From contig JALIRH010000074.1 in NCBI GenBank assembly GCA_023055505.1, forward strand, positions 1 through 64,000: 64,000 bases of DNA, written 5' to 3'. The DNA is from Callipepla californica brunnescens (lineage: Eukaryota > Chordata > Aves > Galliformes > Odontophoridae). Below, piece by piece: positions 9,325-20,078 of this stretch. Below the pieces are notes generated by a model. That model was given only the letters and a program-made list of their open reading frames with translations. It was not told where the DNA came from and searched no databases. The position numbers and the translations under genes are program-made. Within the stretch, counting starts at the first letter, position 1. Every line of letters begins with the position of its first letter.

Positions 9325-11760
9325 TTACACATAGGCCTGGACCTTGCACCTTTTGAGCGTTGACAGCCCATCCTCTTTCGCCTAGGTAGGCGGTTAATGA
9401 ATCTACCGCCTCTCCTACCGCCTCCATTGGGTCGGATGCTAACAGGGGATCATCGGTGTAGCGGTTCTAGCCTCCCCATGTAAGTGCAGATTGATCTTGC
9501 GATTCCTCAGCAATGGGAATACTAAAAAATGCATTTGCCAAATCCAGGACACAATGATAGGTTTTGATTCCCCTACTGAGTGCGTCCATTAGGGAAGCAA
9601 TATTGGGTACGGCCGCATGGATGGGCGGTGTGACCTTATTCAATTCCCTATAATCCACCATCATTCTCCATGTTCCATCCCAGTTTTGCACTGATGGCCG
9701 TATGGGGGAATTGTATGGGCTGCGTGCAGGTCTTATAATGCCTACTTTTTCTAGTTCCTGCACTGTCCTTGCTATTTCTTCTTGTCCCCCCGGGAGTCTG
9801 TACTGTCTTACATCAGTAACCTCGCGCGGTTTCGGCAAACAAATGGGCTCATGTTTCGCATGGCCCCTCAATATTGTCTGCATCGCCCGGATACTAATGT
9901 ACCTTTGCCTAAGCCTGCACTCTGCCACAGTCGTCTGGAGAGCCAGACCCCATAAAATGTCTGTGCCCAAGATGTATACTGGGACTGGGGCAATTGACAC
10001 TTCATACTCCCGGGGTGGAAGACGCCCAACCCCCAATTTCAACCATGTTTGGGTGACCGGAATGGTCTGTCCCCCAACCCACCAATCATGACTCTATTGC
10101 CCCTAAATTTGGACGAATCTCCATATGTAAACAACGTTTCTGCACCAGTATCCACTAGAGCCATTACTTTTTGAACATCTGTTTCCGACCAGAATATTGA
10201 TAACTCTACATAGGGCCTCCGGTCCCATCTGGAGGCCCTGAGGGAAGCAGTGTCCTTCGTCATTCCATGAATTTTGCCAGATCCAGATCTTTTACCACAG
10301 GTGGCTCAGGCATCGTAGCCCGCGACAGCTGTGAATGCTTTTTCCTTCTATTTGGTATTATAAAATCAGCTAAATTCCAGGTTGTGGTAGGCGCTTCCTG
10401 TATTACTCACACTACCGATTTTCTGGGAGTACTCAGAAATTTTTGATAATTTCTTATCTGTTTCCATAACTGTAATAAAATATGGTTGGGCTGCCCATCG
10501 ATTTTAGCAAATGCAACTCCGGCCCATGTAATTGGGAAGGGCTCGGCTTCCTCCATCATGAGGACATTGCGCCTAGTTCCACTGCGCTCCGTTTCCCCCA
10601 GGTCTGCTACCAACTGAGCTGCTTGTTGGACGATGGCCTCTGAAGCTACTAACGGATTTAGTATGGAGACCAATGCCCCATAAAGATGAGTAGGGGCCTG
10701 CTGCAGTATTAGGTCTCGCATGCCTGCCGTAAATTTTTCTGTGTCTGGGCTTTCAAATGTATCAGAATATACGGCCTCCCTCATACCCAATTCTCAAATG
10801 TAAGTTTGGAGGTCCTCCATAGAGGACCATAAACCGGTATGAAGTGGTTTGTCTGTCTTCTTAGGCCATGTCAGACGGCATGCTGCCATCAACCAGTCTA
10901 TAACAGAGTGGTTTTCATTGGTATACTGGATGGCAGCGTATAATCTTTGCCTCAGGGCTGGGTGTATAGTTATAGATGCTAGCTTGGACATCTCTGTCCC
11001 ATTAACTAGTACACTTTCAGCTCCTGCATTCCATAGTCTTAGGAGCTATGATGATATGCTTTCTCTAGGTTTTTGATAGAACCACTGTACGAGGTCCATC
11101 AACTCATTCGCTGCATGTGGTCGAGCTGTTACATGCGAGCATGTTTCAGCAGGGGGGCATTGGTCAGGAGGCACCCCCACTGGTCTATCCTGCACTTTCT
11201 TTGTTTTTTGGGTAATAATTAGTCGGATCTCAAATGGATCCATCATAGATGGAGCTTCGAGATCCGATTTAGAGACCTTGATTTCTGAGGTATCCGGGTC
11301 CACTTCCTCAGGGACCTGGGTGTCCTCAACTGAAATACTACATGCTTGGTTGGGGCATTCAGCCCTGGTTTTTTGATTGTTAATGTGCCCAATTGCTGCT
11401 CTAATTTCTCAATACAGGCTCTTAATAGTTGGTTTTCAGATTCTACGTTGGTATTCGTCACTTCCAGTTTGTGTAGTGCCGTTACCAGGGGCCAAGCCAC
11501 AGCATAAGCAGCTAGCCAGCGCTCCTTTGAAATAAGTATATCATTAGTTAAACCCTGGAAATAATCCACTAAACAGGCTGGAGAAGGAGAGACAGTCCCC
11601 ATAACCTGCAGGGGTCTCCATTTTTTGGCGATGGTGGCTAAGCCATAGTAGGGTGATCCCATATGTCCTGCGATTTGGCCAGGGATTATTTGATCTAAGG
11701 GGGTAACGCTCTCTCCCGTGCCCCGTTTGAAAATATTGCAAGTGAAAGGCATATTAGCTG
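9325..11760 (-). mobile_element. Endogenous retrovirus fragment, sub-unit B (most complete gag)
   Basis: Minus strand. The gag start is kept: an ATG at 11,752 opens a 5' frame to about 11,243 with a likely coiled coil (LLRACIEKLEQQLG). Later gag pieces lie at 11,303-11,046, 10,991-10,794 and 10,790-10,407; the last two are the same frame split by one TGA. Protease DTG is at about 10,144-10,152 and RT motifs lie at 10,042-9,467. It shares the RT deletion and the one-base protease/RT frameshift with the fragment at 1,815-3,850; the RT box reads YTDD. No CCHC zinc knuckle was seen. Broken and non-functional. Confidence 0.88.
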
Positions 11761-11798
11761 ATGGTTGTTTTTATTCCAAGCTGGCCTGGCTTGCCAAT

Positions 11799-12135
11799 TG
11801 TAGGGCGAATAACCCAAAAAAGTAGTACTCAGAGAAAATAGTGAGGAAGATGGTATATTTTGCTAGACTTATCTGGATGGTAAACAGACAACCAGTGAAT
11901 GAGGAGAGCCTCACGTTTTCCAGATGCTTGAGGTTCACCAATAAGTCCACAGGGGAGGGATCTCCAACAAGAGAACCTTCCCCAGTGGCGGTCAGCCCTT
12001 AACGGGGTCTGGGAGAGGTGGAGCCAGACTCCACCCCTTCCAGTCATACAGGTACGTTGCCTTAACCTGTGCTCCTGCAGCTGACTCAGTGCTCGCCTCA
12101 GGTGATCCATCAGTGGTTCAGGCTGTGATTCAACA
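11799..12135 (-). repeat. Candidate ERV LTR, sub-unit B
   Basis: Lies just upstream (minus strand) of gag. Read on the minus strand it begins TGTTG and ends CCTACA, so it has TGT...ACA ends, followed by AT and a TGG-starting segment that could be a primer-binding site (11,779-11,796). The older scrap at 33,400 resumes homology just past this right edge, consistent with an insertion boundary. No clear TATA or poly(A) signal seen, and the matching tRNA was not identified. Confidence 0.4.
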
Positions 12136-12698
12136 GTTCCCGTACAGCATCAGTGCGCAGAAAGAAGGGACTTGTTTATAGCAAATGCTGTACTCCAGAC
12201 GGGAGGACAGAAGGGAGCAGAGCAAACTTCATCTGCACTGCAGTGCATTGGCCCTGTCTCCACGTGACTGTGGTTTGCAGGTGGCTCCTACACGAGAAAA
12301 CCAGTCCCCAGTCACCTGATGTACTCAGATGGCAGCTTCCTTTAGGTGGAGGATTAGAAGACTGTGTAGGACTGTAGTAGAAGATGTGGCCTTTGGGGTT
12401 GGTTGAAGGTCAGGAAACATTCTTCACAGCAGATGGGACCACAGAGTTCGGAAAGATGAAGAGGATTAGGAACAATGATTAGGAACAAGAGAGAGCGTAG
12501 CAAAGGTGGCCCAATCCAAAGTTGTTTGTCACGGGAGTTGTCTGTACGTACTGTTGATATTTGGAACAAAGTGCCTTTGTATTAGGACTCTCGTGGAGTC
12601 CCTTGATTTCCTCCGGCACTTTTTACACAAAGGTGAATGGTTTTAGACCTGATGATGTACAATGGTGGGTAAATATTACTTTAATATTAAGTCTGATT

Positions 12699-13100
12699 AT
12701 GATTCTCTCCCTGACCATAGCTTCATTTGTCAGAGATATCCTTGGCCATTCCAGCTTTCATGGCCAGGTCTCGGACAGGGACAAAAAGCTGGGCCTTCAT
12801 GAGGAGCAGCTGCCTGGGGACACCAAGTGCCAGGCCTCCAAATGGCACTGTAGGCTTGGCCTTTCCCAGTGCCCCAGATGGCTTTGGTACAGGGTCAGCA
12901 GAGTCCTGGTTGCAGAGGGCCTGAAGCAACTGCCCCTTGGTGTGGAGCAGAAGGTGTTGAGCTTGTCCTACATCCTGGACAATGTTTTGGAGTACTTTGC
13001 CCAAGGGGCATTAGTCTGTCTCTTTATAGAGGGATCCTTAATAGGCTTCACTAACTACCTGTGGAGGCTGTTCATGGCCTGGGGGACAAATGAACCCTAG
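12699..13100 (+). CDS. One-module family member with altered start, copy B4
   Basis: The frame is open from about 12,561 to the TGA-like end after GTNEP. It contains one module (EEQLPGDTKC...) followed directly by the shared C-terminal block (YFAQGALVCLF...). The family ATG (MNL) is replaced: the aligned codons read GTA AAT ATT. The first in-frame ATG is 12,699, still within the hydrophobic leader (ILSLTIASF), giving 133 residues. Upstream DNA is not the usual family leader. It may use the internal ATG, be an exon of a longer transcript, or be a pseudogene; I lean to a degenerate copy with retained frame. Confidence 0.4.
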   Translation: MILSLTIASFVRDILGHSSFHGQVSDRDKKLGLHEEQLPGDTKCQASKWHCRLGLSQCPRWLWYRVSRVLVAEGLKQLPLGVEQKVLSLSYILDNVLEYFAQGALVCLFIEGSLIGFTNYLWRLFMAWGTNEP

Positions 13101-13559
13101 AACACACTTAGAGCTCTGGGGACACTCAGGTTTGTCCTCAGGAATACTGAGGATCTATTGAAGTTCTCCAGGACGCCCTGGGATGTCCAGGGGATGCGTG
13201 TCCTCCTCGCCGGGAGCAGCTCTGCAGGAGGCACCTGTCACAGAAGATTCTGAAAATGAGAGATGTGCTGCAGGACAGCTATGAGAGCCAGTGGTCCCTG
13301 AGTCAGAAAGTAAGAGGAAGCGTGCTTTCTGCTCCCCCCTTCCCGCTGTTCGTTCGCACCTGTGGGAGATCCCGCACATCCTGGCCACGTCAGCACGTCT
13401 GAAACACTGCAGTCAGTGTCGGTCACTTTTTCCGGTGCTCCGCTCTCGAAGCTGTCTGGCTTCCCGCACACAGAGGCTGGAGCACTGATCAAGGCTCTGA
13501 CTTTGACCGTGTGGTCTTGTTTGTAGGATTTTAAGGACAGGAGGATCTGGTGCAGGGAT

Positions 13560-14220
13560 CGCACCGGCTGCCTCACGAGTTTTCCTTCCAGCAGCGCGGA
13601 AGCAGCAGCTCGCTCCGCACATCCGCCATCGCCTGGCTCCAGAGCTTACGGTGCCCCCGGACACACGGGCACGGTGCGGTCCCGCCCGTCCGGAGCTGTC
13701 GGTATCCGCCGCCTCCCGAGGCGATCCCCGGCCCCGGAACGCAGCGGCACCTGACGGGAACCCCGCGGGGCTCCGCGCTCCCATCCCAACCGCAGCCGCA
13801 GAGCGGCGGGACGGGACCGCGGCTCGGCTCTCTTCCCGCTCGGGCGTCACCGGCGGCTCCACCTCCGGGTCCGGCTCAGGTGCCGCCGGGGGGGCCGGCT
13901 CCCGCCACGTGAGCGCCGGCTTCGGGACCCGCGCACGGCTCAGCCCAACCGCTCCTGTTCGCCGGCCCAGGTAGGCGCTCCGTCGGGGCGCCGTCCCCTG
14001 AGCGCCGCGCCCCACCGCACCTCAGCGGCCCTCGGGGCGGCTCCGGGGCCGGGGGTGTCCGTGGGACGGCGCCGACGCTGAGCCCGCGGGGGCGGCGGTG
14101 CGCGGGCTGAGCGCTGAGCGCTGAGCGCTCGCGGGGTGCGGAGGGCAGAGCCGCGTTCGTGTTGACGGCTGTGTGCCAGGGGGCTCCAGAGCGGCGGGTT
14201 CGTTCTGGGTTCGCAGAGGA
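13560..14220 (+). promoter_or_regulatory. CpG island, sub-unit B
   Basis: Very GC-rich with dense CpG dinucleotides, unlike all surrounding DNA. It contains a CACGTG E-box near 13,906, a threefold 'gagcgct' repeat near 14,110-14,128 and a strong splice donor 'cccag|gtaggc' at about 13,970. This is the profile of a vertebrate promoter with a noncoding first exon on the plus strand. Which gene it serves is unclear: array genes, or RAB3B 26 kb downstream. Confidence 0.75.
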
Positions 14221-15731
14221 TTTCTGTTCCCGTGCTCTATTTTACTTCCTTCCTAAGTAGGAAGCCGTAGCGGTCCCTCGGACGCGCCGTGTGTGTGTAC
14301 CGCGGTGCGGTGGGGTTCGCAAAGTGGCATCTTAGTACTGCCATGTGCGTGCGCATAGCTACAAGCTGTACGAGCTGTTCTTTCCTGTTATTTGCACCTG
14401 GCCGTGGTTGCACGCGTGTTTGCCGAGCCCTGGGTGCGAGCGCAGCCTCCAGGGCTGTGCTGTGGGGAAGGTTTGCAGCACAAGTGAGGAGGCAGGCATG
14501 CACACTGGCCTCGGAACCAAACTTCCTTGCAGATTTGACAGAATTGTGCTGCTCTCTCTTTAGGTTCACTACGTTGTTTGGTCACAAGTTGAGAGTAAGT
14601 GGCTTCTAGGTTTCACTAGCTTTGTTTCTCGCTACATCTCAGGTGTGGCAAAGCAGCAAACACAGCGTTCGTTAGCACACTGGTTGTCATTATCCCCTAA
14701 CACTGGTGTTTGAAGGAGCTTTTCCTTGTGATCTGACGCGGGTCAAAAAGGGCAGATGACTGAGCTGCATGGCAGCAGCTCACCTTCTGGGGCCTTGCCC
14801 TGTGCTAGCTGGTCCCAGCCCCAGGTAGGGGATGCGTGTCTTCCCAGTCCTCCCCAGCACGCAGGTGCCTGGGAGCAGTTCTGTGAGAGCTCTGTGGAGT
14901 TGGGAAACTTCCCATGGTAGTTATTTATCAGCTGTGCTTTGGGCCACAGAGTTGTGTCTGGTGCTCAAGGTTCTGCAGTGCTGAGTGAAGTTTCCAACTT
15001 TTGGGTTTCCTCCCAAGTGGGGTTTCCTCTCTGCCCCCAAAAGCCTTTGGAGGCAAATGGTGTCACAGTTTCCCTAATGGAGCCAGCAGTGGATGTGGCT
15101 GTGGCCACAACTCTGTCTTGCCGACGTATTGTCACGGTGTTATCCCTGACAGGGACACAAGGAAAAAAGAGAAAGTGTAGGAAGAAAAAAACCTGCACCA
15201 TCAGTGTCCATGCAGCCACCCGAGCAGAGCAGAGCAGAGCAGTGCACTCCTGCTATGGGGAGGGGAGTTGGGGGAAAGGGGAAGGGTACGCAGGTAACAG
15301 ATGGGTCTAAGAAAAGAACGTCAAATATTTGAGGAGGACCGGTAATTGTAATAAATCTAAGAAGATCAAACAACTGGGAGAGACAGAAGTATCCAAAATC
15401 TTATGGTCAGACTGCAGGGGAAGCACATGTGCTTTACCTCCATGGCAGCCCGAGAGAGCGCACCCAGAGACAGGCAGGTGTCCGGTACGGAGCTCCACTC
15501 TGGTTCATCTCCACGACAGAGCACGAACTCGGTAACTGCCAACACAATGTCCTGATGTGGAATACCGGCATCAAAACCACAACACGAGTTCAGGGCTCAG
15601 CCCAGAACACAAGCAATTTGGGTGCACTACCCTGCGGGTCAGACGGCCCTGCGGTAGGGACAGCCATAGAGGCAGCAGGCTTCGTGGTCCACCTGGCTGC
15701 ATCCTCGGCAGCTCTTCCTCAGTCTGCTTTG

Positions 15732-15759
15732 TGAAGTCACAGAGCCGTGCGTGACATCA
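15732..15759 (+). promoter_or_regulatory. Paired CRE-like sites upstream of gene A'1
   Basis: TGAAGTCA at 15,732 and TGACATCA at 15,752, in the same relation to the ATG. Confidence 0.4.
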
Positions 15760-15900
15760 CATAGCTGGGCATGACAGTTCTAACCAGGCAGCCTCCCCCA
15801 GCGCAGTTCCATAGAGCATTGGCTCTGAGCTGGTGGTTACATCTAGAGCTCTCTGCAGACTCACAGAAACTTTGTGTGTTGTTTCTTGGGAGCAGGCAAG

Positions 15901-16560
15901 ATGAATCTCAGCCTGACTCTGTCCCTGGCCGTAACATTATGCATAGCTTTATTTGCCAGAGATAATCTTGGCCGTTTTAGCTTCTCTGGCCAGGTCGTGG
16001 ACAAGGACAAAAAGGTGGGCCTTCCAGTGGAGCAGCTGCCTGGGGACACCAAGCACCAGGCTTCAAACTTGCCCTGTAGGCTTGGTCTTTCCCAGTGCCC
16101 CACATGGGTCCGGTACAGGGTCAGCAGGGTCGTCAGCGCAGAGGGCCCGAAGAAGCAGCCCATGGTAACAGATCAGAAGGCCTTCACGTGGCCCTGCTTG
16201 CCGGACTTTGCAACATATCCCATCTGGATCTGGAAAATGGCCAGCAGAAAGATCGTCCCAGAGGAGAAGCTGCCTATCGACCCTGCGCACCAGGCTTCAA
16301 ACTGGCCCTGGAGGATCGGCCTTTCCTCCTTCCGCAGATGGGTGTGCTCCTGGATCTCCCAAGACCTCCTTACAGAGGGCCAGAAGCAACAGCCCCTGGA
16401 CGTGGAGCAGAAGGCATTCAACTTGCCCTGCATCGTGGACAGATTCTGGGAGTACTTTGCCCAAGGAGCATTTCCCCGTCTCTGTATAGAGGGATCCTTA
16501 ATCATCTTCATTGTCCATCTGTGGAGGCTGTTCATGGCCTTTGGTGAAGAGCGTGAATAA
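15901..16560 (+). CDS. Two-module Trp/Pro-rich repeat protein, copy A'1 (219 aa)
   Basis: Intact frame. It combines WP at residues 135-136 (as in the unit-1 A copy) with DVEQ at 167-170 (as in the B' copy) and the early TAA after EERE (as in the B copy). This combination cannot arise by simple descent from one sister copy and points to exchange between copies. Poly(A) signal at 16,688. Confidence 0.58.
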   Translation: MNLSLTLSLAVTLCIALFARDNLGRFSFSGQVVDKDKKVGLPVEQLPGDTKHQASNLPCRLGLSQCPTWVRYRVSRVVSAEGPKKQPMVTDQKAFTWPCLPDFATYPIWIWKMASRKIVPEEKLPIDPAHQASNWPWRIGLSSFRRWVCSWISQDLLTEGQKQQPLDVEQKAFNLPCIVDRFWEYFAQGAFPRLCIEGSLIIFIVHLWRLFMAFGEERE

Positions 16561-16687
16561 CTACTGAACAGATGAGCCCTAGAAACAGACTGACACCTTT
16601 GGGGACACACGGTTTCACCCTTGGGAATACTGCTTGCCTGACCACAGTTAACAGAGCAGGCAAAATACTGTGTAATGAAAAATGCGT

Positions 16688-16693
16688 AATAAA
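16688..16693 (+). terminator. Poly(A) signal of gene A'1
   Basis: Conserved AATAAA; the base change three positions upstream of 'atgcg' in this copy leaves it intact. Confidence 0.55.
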
Positions 16694-16809
16694 ATAAAGG
16701 AGAGACATTGTGCAAAACTTGCTTGATTGCTTGAGCTGTGCGCAGACAAGGCAGAGTTATTAACTTCCTGAAGAACAGATCCTTCAATCCGCCTAATTGT
16801 ATCAGTATT

Positions 16810-18846
16810 TTACACATAGGCCTGGACCTTGCACCTTTTGAGCGTTGACAGCCCATCCTCTTTCACCTAGGTAGGCGGTTAATGAATCTGACGCCTCTCC
16901 CACCGCCTCCAGTGGGTCGGATGCTAACAGGGGATCATCAGTGTAGCGGTACTAGCCTCCCCATGTAAGTGCAGATTGATCTTGCAATTCCTCAGCGATC
17001 GGAATACTAAAAAATGCATTTGCCAAATCCAGGACACAATGATAGGTTTTGATTCCCCTACTGAGTGCGTCCATTAGGGAAGCAATATTGGGTACGGCCG
17101 CATGGATGGGCGGTGTGACCTTATTCAGTTCCCTATAATCCACCGTCATTCTCCATCTTCCATCCCAGTTTTGCACTGATGGCCGTATGGGGGAATTGTA
17201 TGGGCTGCGTGCAGGTCTTATAATGCCTACTTTTTCTAGTTCCTGCACTGTCCTTGCTATTTCTTCTTGTCCCCCCGGGAGTCTGTACTGTCTTACATTA
17301 GTAACCTCGCGCGGTTTCGGCAAACAAATGGGCTCATGTTTCGCATGGCCCCTCAATATTGTCAGCATCGCCCGGATACTAATGTACCTTTGCCTAAGCC
17401 TGCACTCTGCCACAGTCGTCTGGAGAGCCAGACCCCATAAAATGTCTGTGCCCAAGATGTATACTGGGACTGGGGCAATTGACACTTCATACTCCCGGGG
17501 TGGGAGACGCCCAACCCCCAATTTCAACCATGTTTGGGTGACCGGAATGGTCTGTCCCCCAAACCCACCAGTCATCACTCTATTGCCCCTAAATTTGGAC
17601 GAATCTCCATATATAAACAACGTTTCTGCACCAGTATCCACTAGAGCCATTACTTTTTGAACATCTGTTTCCGACCAGAATATTGATAACTCTACATAGG
17701 GCCTCCGGTCCCATCTGGAGGCCCTGAGGGAAGCAGTGTCCTTCGTCATTCCATGAATTTTGCCAGATCCAGATCTTTTACCACAGGTGGCTCAGGCATC
17801 GTAGCCCGCGACAGCTGTGAATGCTTTTTCCTTCTATTTGGTATTATAAAATCAGCTAAATTCCAGGTTGTGGTAGGTGCTTCCTGTATTACTCACACTA
17901 CCGATTTTCTGGGAGTACTCAGAAATTTTTGATAATTTCTTATCTGTTTCCATAACTGTAATAAAATATGGTTGGGCTGCCCATCGATTTTAGCAAACGC
18001 AACTCCGGCCCATGTAATTGGGAAGGGCTCGGCTTCCTCCATCATGAGGACATTGCGCCTAGTTCCACTGCGCTCCGTTTCCCCCAGGTCTGCTACCAAC
18101 TGAGCTGCTTGTTGGACGATGGCCTCTGAAGCTACTAACGGATTTAGTATGGAGACCAATGCCCCATAAAGATGAGTAGGGGCCTGCTGCAGTATTAGGT
18201 CTCGCATGCCTGCCGTAAATTTTTCTGTGTCTGGGCTTTCAAATGTATCAGAATATATGGCCTCCCTCATACCCAATTCTCAAATGTAAGTTTGGAGGTC
18301 CTCCATAGAGGACCATAAACCGGTATCAAGTGGTTTGTCTGTCTTCTTAGGCCATGTCAGACGGCATGCTGCCATCAACCAGTCTATAACAGAGTGGTTT
18401 TCATTGGTATACTGGATGGCAGCGTATAATCTTTGCCTCAGGGCTGGGTGTATAGTTATAGATGCTAGCTTGGACATCTCTGTCCCATTAACTAGTACAC
18501 TTTCAGCTCCTGCATTCCATAGTCTTAGGAGCTATGATGATATGCTTTCTCTAGGTTTTTGATAGAACCACTGTACGAGGTCCATCAACTCATTCGCTGC
18601 ATGTGGTCGAGCTGTTACATGCGAGCATGTTTCAGCAGGGGGGCATTGGTCAGGAGGCACCCCCACTGGTCTATCCTGCACTTTCTTTGTTTTTTGGGTA
18701 ATAATTAGTCGGATCTCAAATGGATCCATCATAGATGGAGCTTCGAGATCCGATTTAGAGACCTTGATTTCTGAGGTATCCGGGTCCACTTCCTCAGGGA
18801 CCTGAGTGTCCTCAACTGAAATACTACATGTTTGGTTGGGGCATTT
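16810..18846 (-). mobile_element. Endogenous retrovirus fragment, sub-unit A'
   Basis: Same extent and gag truncation as the fragment at 1,815-3,850, but protease and RT are one uninterrupted frame (17,749-16,952, 265 codons): three closely linked differences near 17,557-17,577 restore the frame relative to unit 1. The RT internal deletion and lack of later pol and env remain. Confidence 0.87.
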
Positions 18847-18885
18847 AGCTTTTTTAGTTGTTGTTGTTTCTTGGGAGAGAGGAAG

Positions 18886-19794
18886 ATGAACCTCATCCTG
18901 ACTCTCTCCCTGACCATAACTCTGTGCATGGCTTCATTTGCCAGAGATAATGCTGGCCGTTTGAACTTCTCTGGCCAGGTCATGGACAAGGACAAAAAGC
19001 TGGGCCTTCCAGTGGAGCAGCTGCCTGGGGACACCAAGCACCAGGCTACAAACTTGCCCTGTAGGCTTGGTCTTTCCCTGTGCCCCAGATGGGTCCGGTA
19101 CAGGGTCAGCAGGGTCGTCAGCGCAGAGGACGTAAAGAAGCAGACCATGGGCACGGATCAGAAGACCTCCAAGGTGCCCTACTTGCCGGAGCTTTTAATG
19201 TTGTCCATCTGGATCTGGAAAAGGGTCAGCCAGATGATATATCCTGAGGAGCAGCTGCCTGGGGACACCAAACACCAGGCTTCAAACTTGCTCTGTAGGC
19301 TCGGTCTTTCTCAGTGCCCCAAATGGGTCCGGTACAGGGTCAGCAGGGTCGTCAGCGCAGAGGGCCCGAAGAAGCAGCCCATGGTAACAGATCAGAAGGC
19401 CTTCAAGTGGCCCTGCTTGCCGGACTTTGCAACATACCCCATCTGGGTCTGGAAAATGGCCAGCAGAAAGATCGTCCCAGAGGAGAAGCTGCCTATCGAC
19501 GCTGCGCGTCAGGCTTCAAACTGGGCCTGTAGGCTCGGCCTTTCCTCCTGCTGCAGATGGGTGTGCTCCAGGATTTCCCAAGACCTCTTTACAGAGGGCC
19601 AGAAGCAACAGCCCCTGGGCGTGGAGCAGAAGGCATTCAGCTTGCCCTACATCCTGGACAAAGTTTGGGAGTACATTGCCCAAGGGGCAATAGCCCGTCT
19701 CTTTATTGAGGAATCCTTAATTGTCTTCACTGTTCACCTGTGGAGGATGTTCGTGTCTTCTGCTGAATTGCACGAAAATCTTGGGAACAGGTGA
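18886..19794 (+). CDS. Three-module Trp/Pro-rich repeat protein, copy A'2 (302 aa)
   Basis: Copy of the gene at 3890-4798, with the same ERV junction upstream. Substitutions include W-to-G in the first module (EQLPGDT, the family consensus), W-to-R in KWVRY and C-to-R in AARQAS, which bring it nearer the family consensus than the unit-1 copy. Frame fully open. Confidence 0.55.
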   Translation: MNLILTLSLTITLCMASFARDNAGRLNFSGQVMDKDKKLGLPVEQLPGDTKHQATNLPCRLGLSLCPRWVRYRVSRVVSAEDVKKQTMGTDQKTSKVPYLPELLMLSIWIWKRVSQMIYPEEQLPGDTKHQASNLLCRLGLSQCPKWVRYRVSRVVSAEGPKKQPMVTDQKAFKWPCLPDFATYPIWVWKMASRKIVPEEKLPIDAARQASNWACRLGLSSCCRWVCSRISQDLFTEGQKQQPLGVEQKAFSLPYILDKVWEYIAQGAIARLFIEESLIVFTVHLWRMFVSSAELHENLGNR

Positions 19795-20078
19795 GCCCTA
19801 GAACACACTTAGAGCTCTGGGGACACTCAGGATTGCCCTCGGGAATACTGAGAATCTCTTAAAGTTCTCCAGGACACCATGGGATGTCTGTAGGGGACGC
19901 GTGTCCTCTCCAGCACGCAAGTGCCTGGGAGCAGTTCTGCAGCAGACAGCTCTCCGTGCTGCTGAGGAGCATCCCAAAGCAAACTTTCCAGGTGCTCTGT
20001 GCTGGTGGTTATATTCAGAGCTCTCCACAGAGTGACAGACACTTTGTGTGTTGTTGCTGTTTCTTGGGAGAGAGCAAG

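Larger units (their letters stand above)
7205..14700 (+). repeat. Sub-unit B of unit 1
   Basis: Homology to sub-unit A begins at the 'ctggtgtttgaagga' stretch near 7,207 (matching 14,701). It holds the 2-module gene (8417-9076), the longest ERV fragment (9,325-11,760) with a candidate LTR, the 1-module gene (12699-13100) and a CpG island (13,560-14,220). Positions 7,205-8,240 and 13,110-13,550 contain no gene I can support. Positions 14,230-14,700 contain plausible splice signals (for example a 'ctctctttag' acceptor near 14,565 and a 'gagagtaagt' donor near 14,600) but no recognisable coding exon. Confidence 0.9.

Noticed and set aside
13413..14015. 200-codon minus-strand frame across the CpG island
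   Set aside because: GC-rich DNA has few stop codons. Composition is Arg/Ala/Pro-rich with no domain, and it overlaps a promoter-like island.
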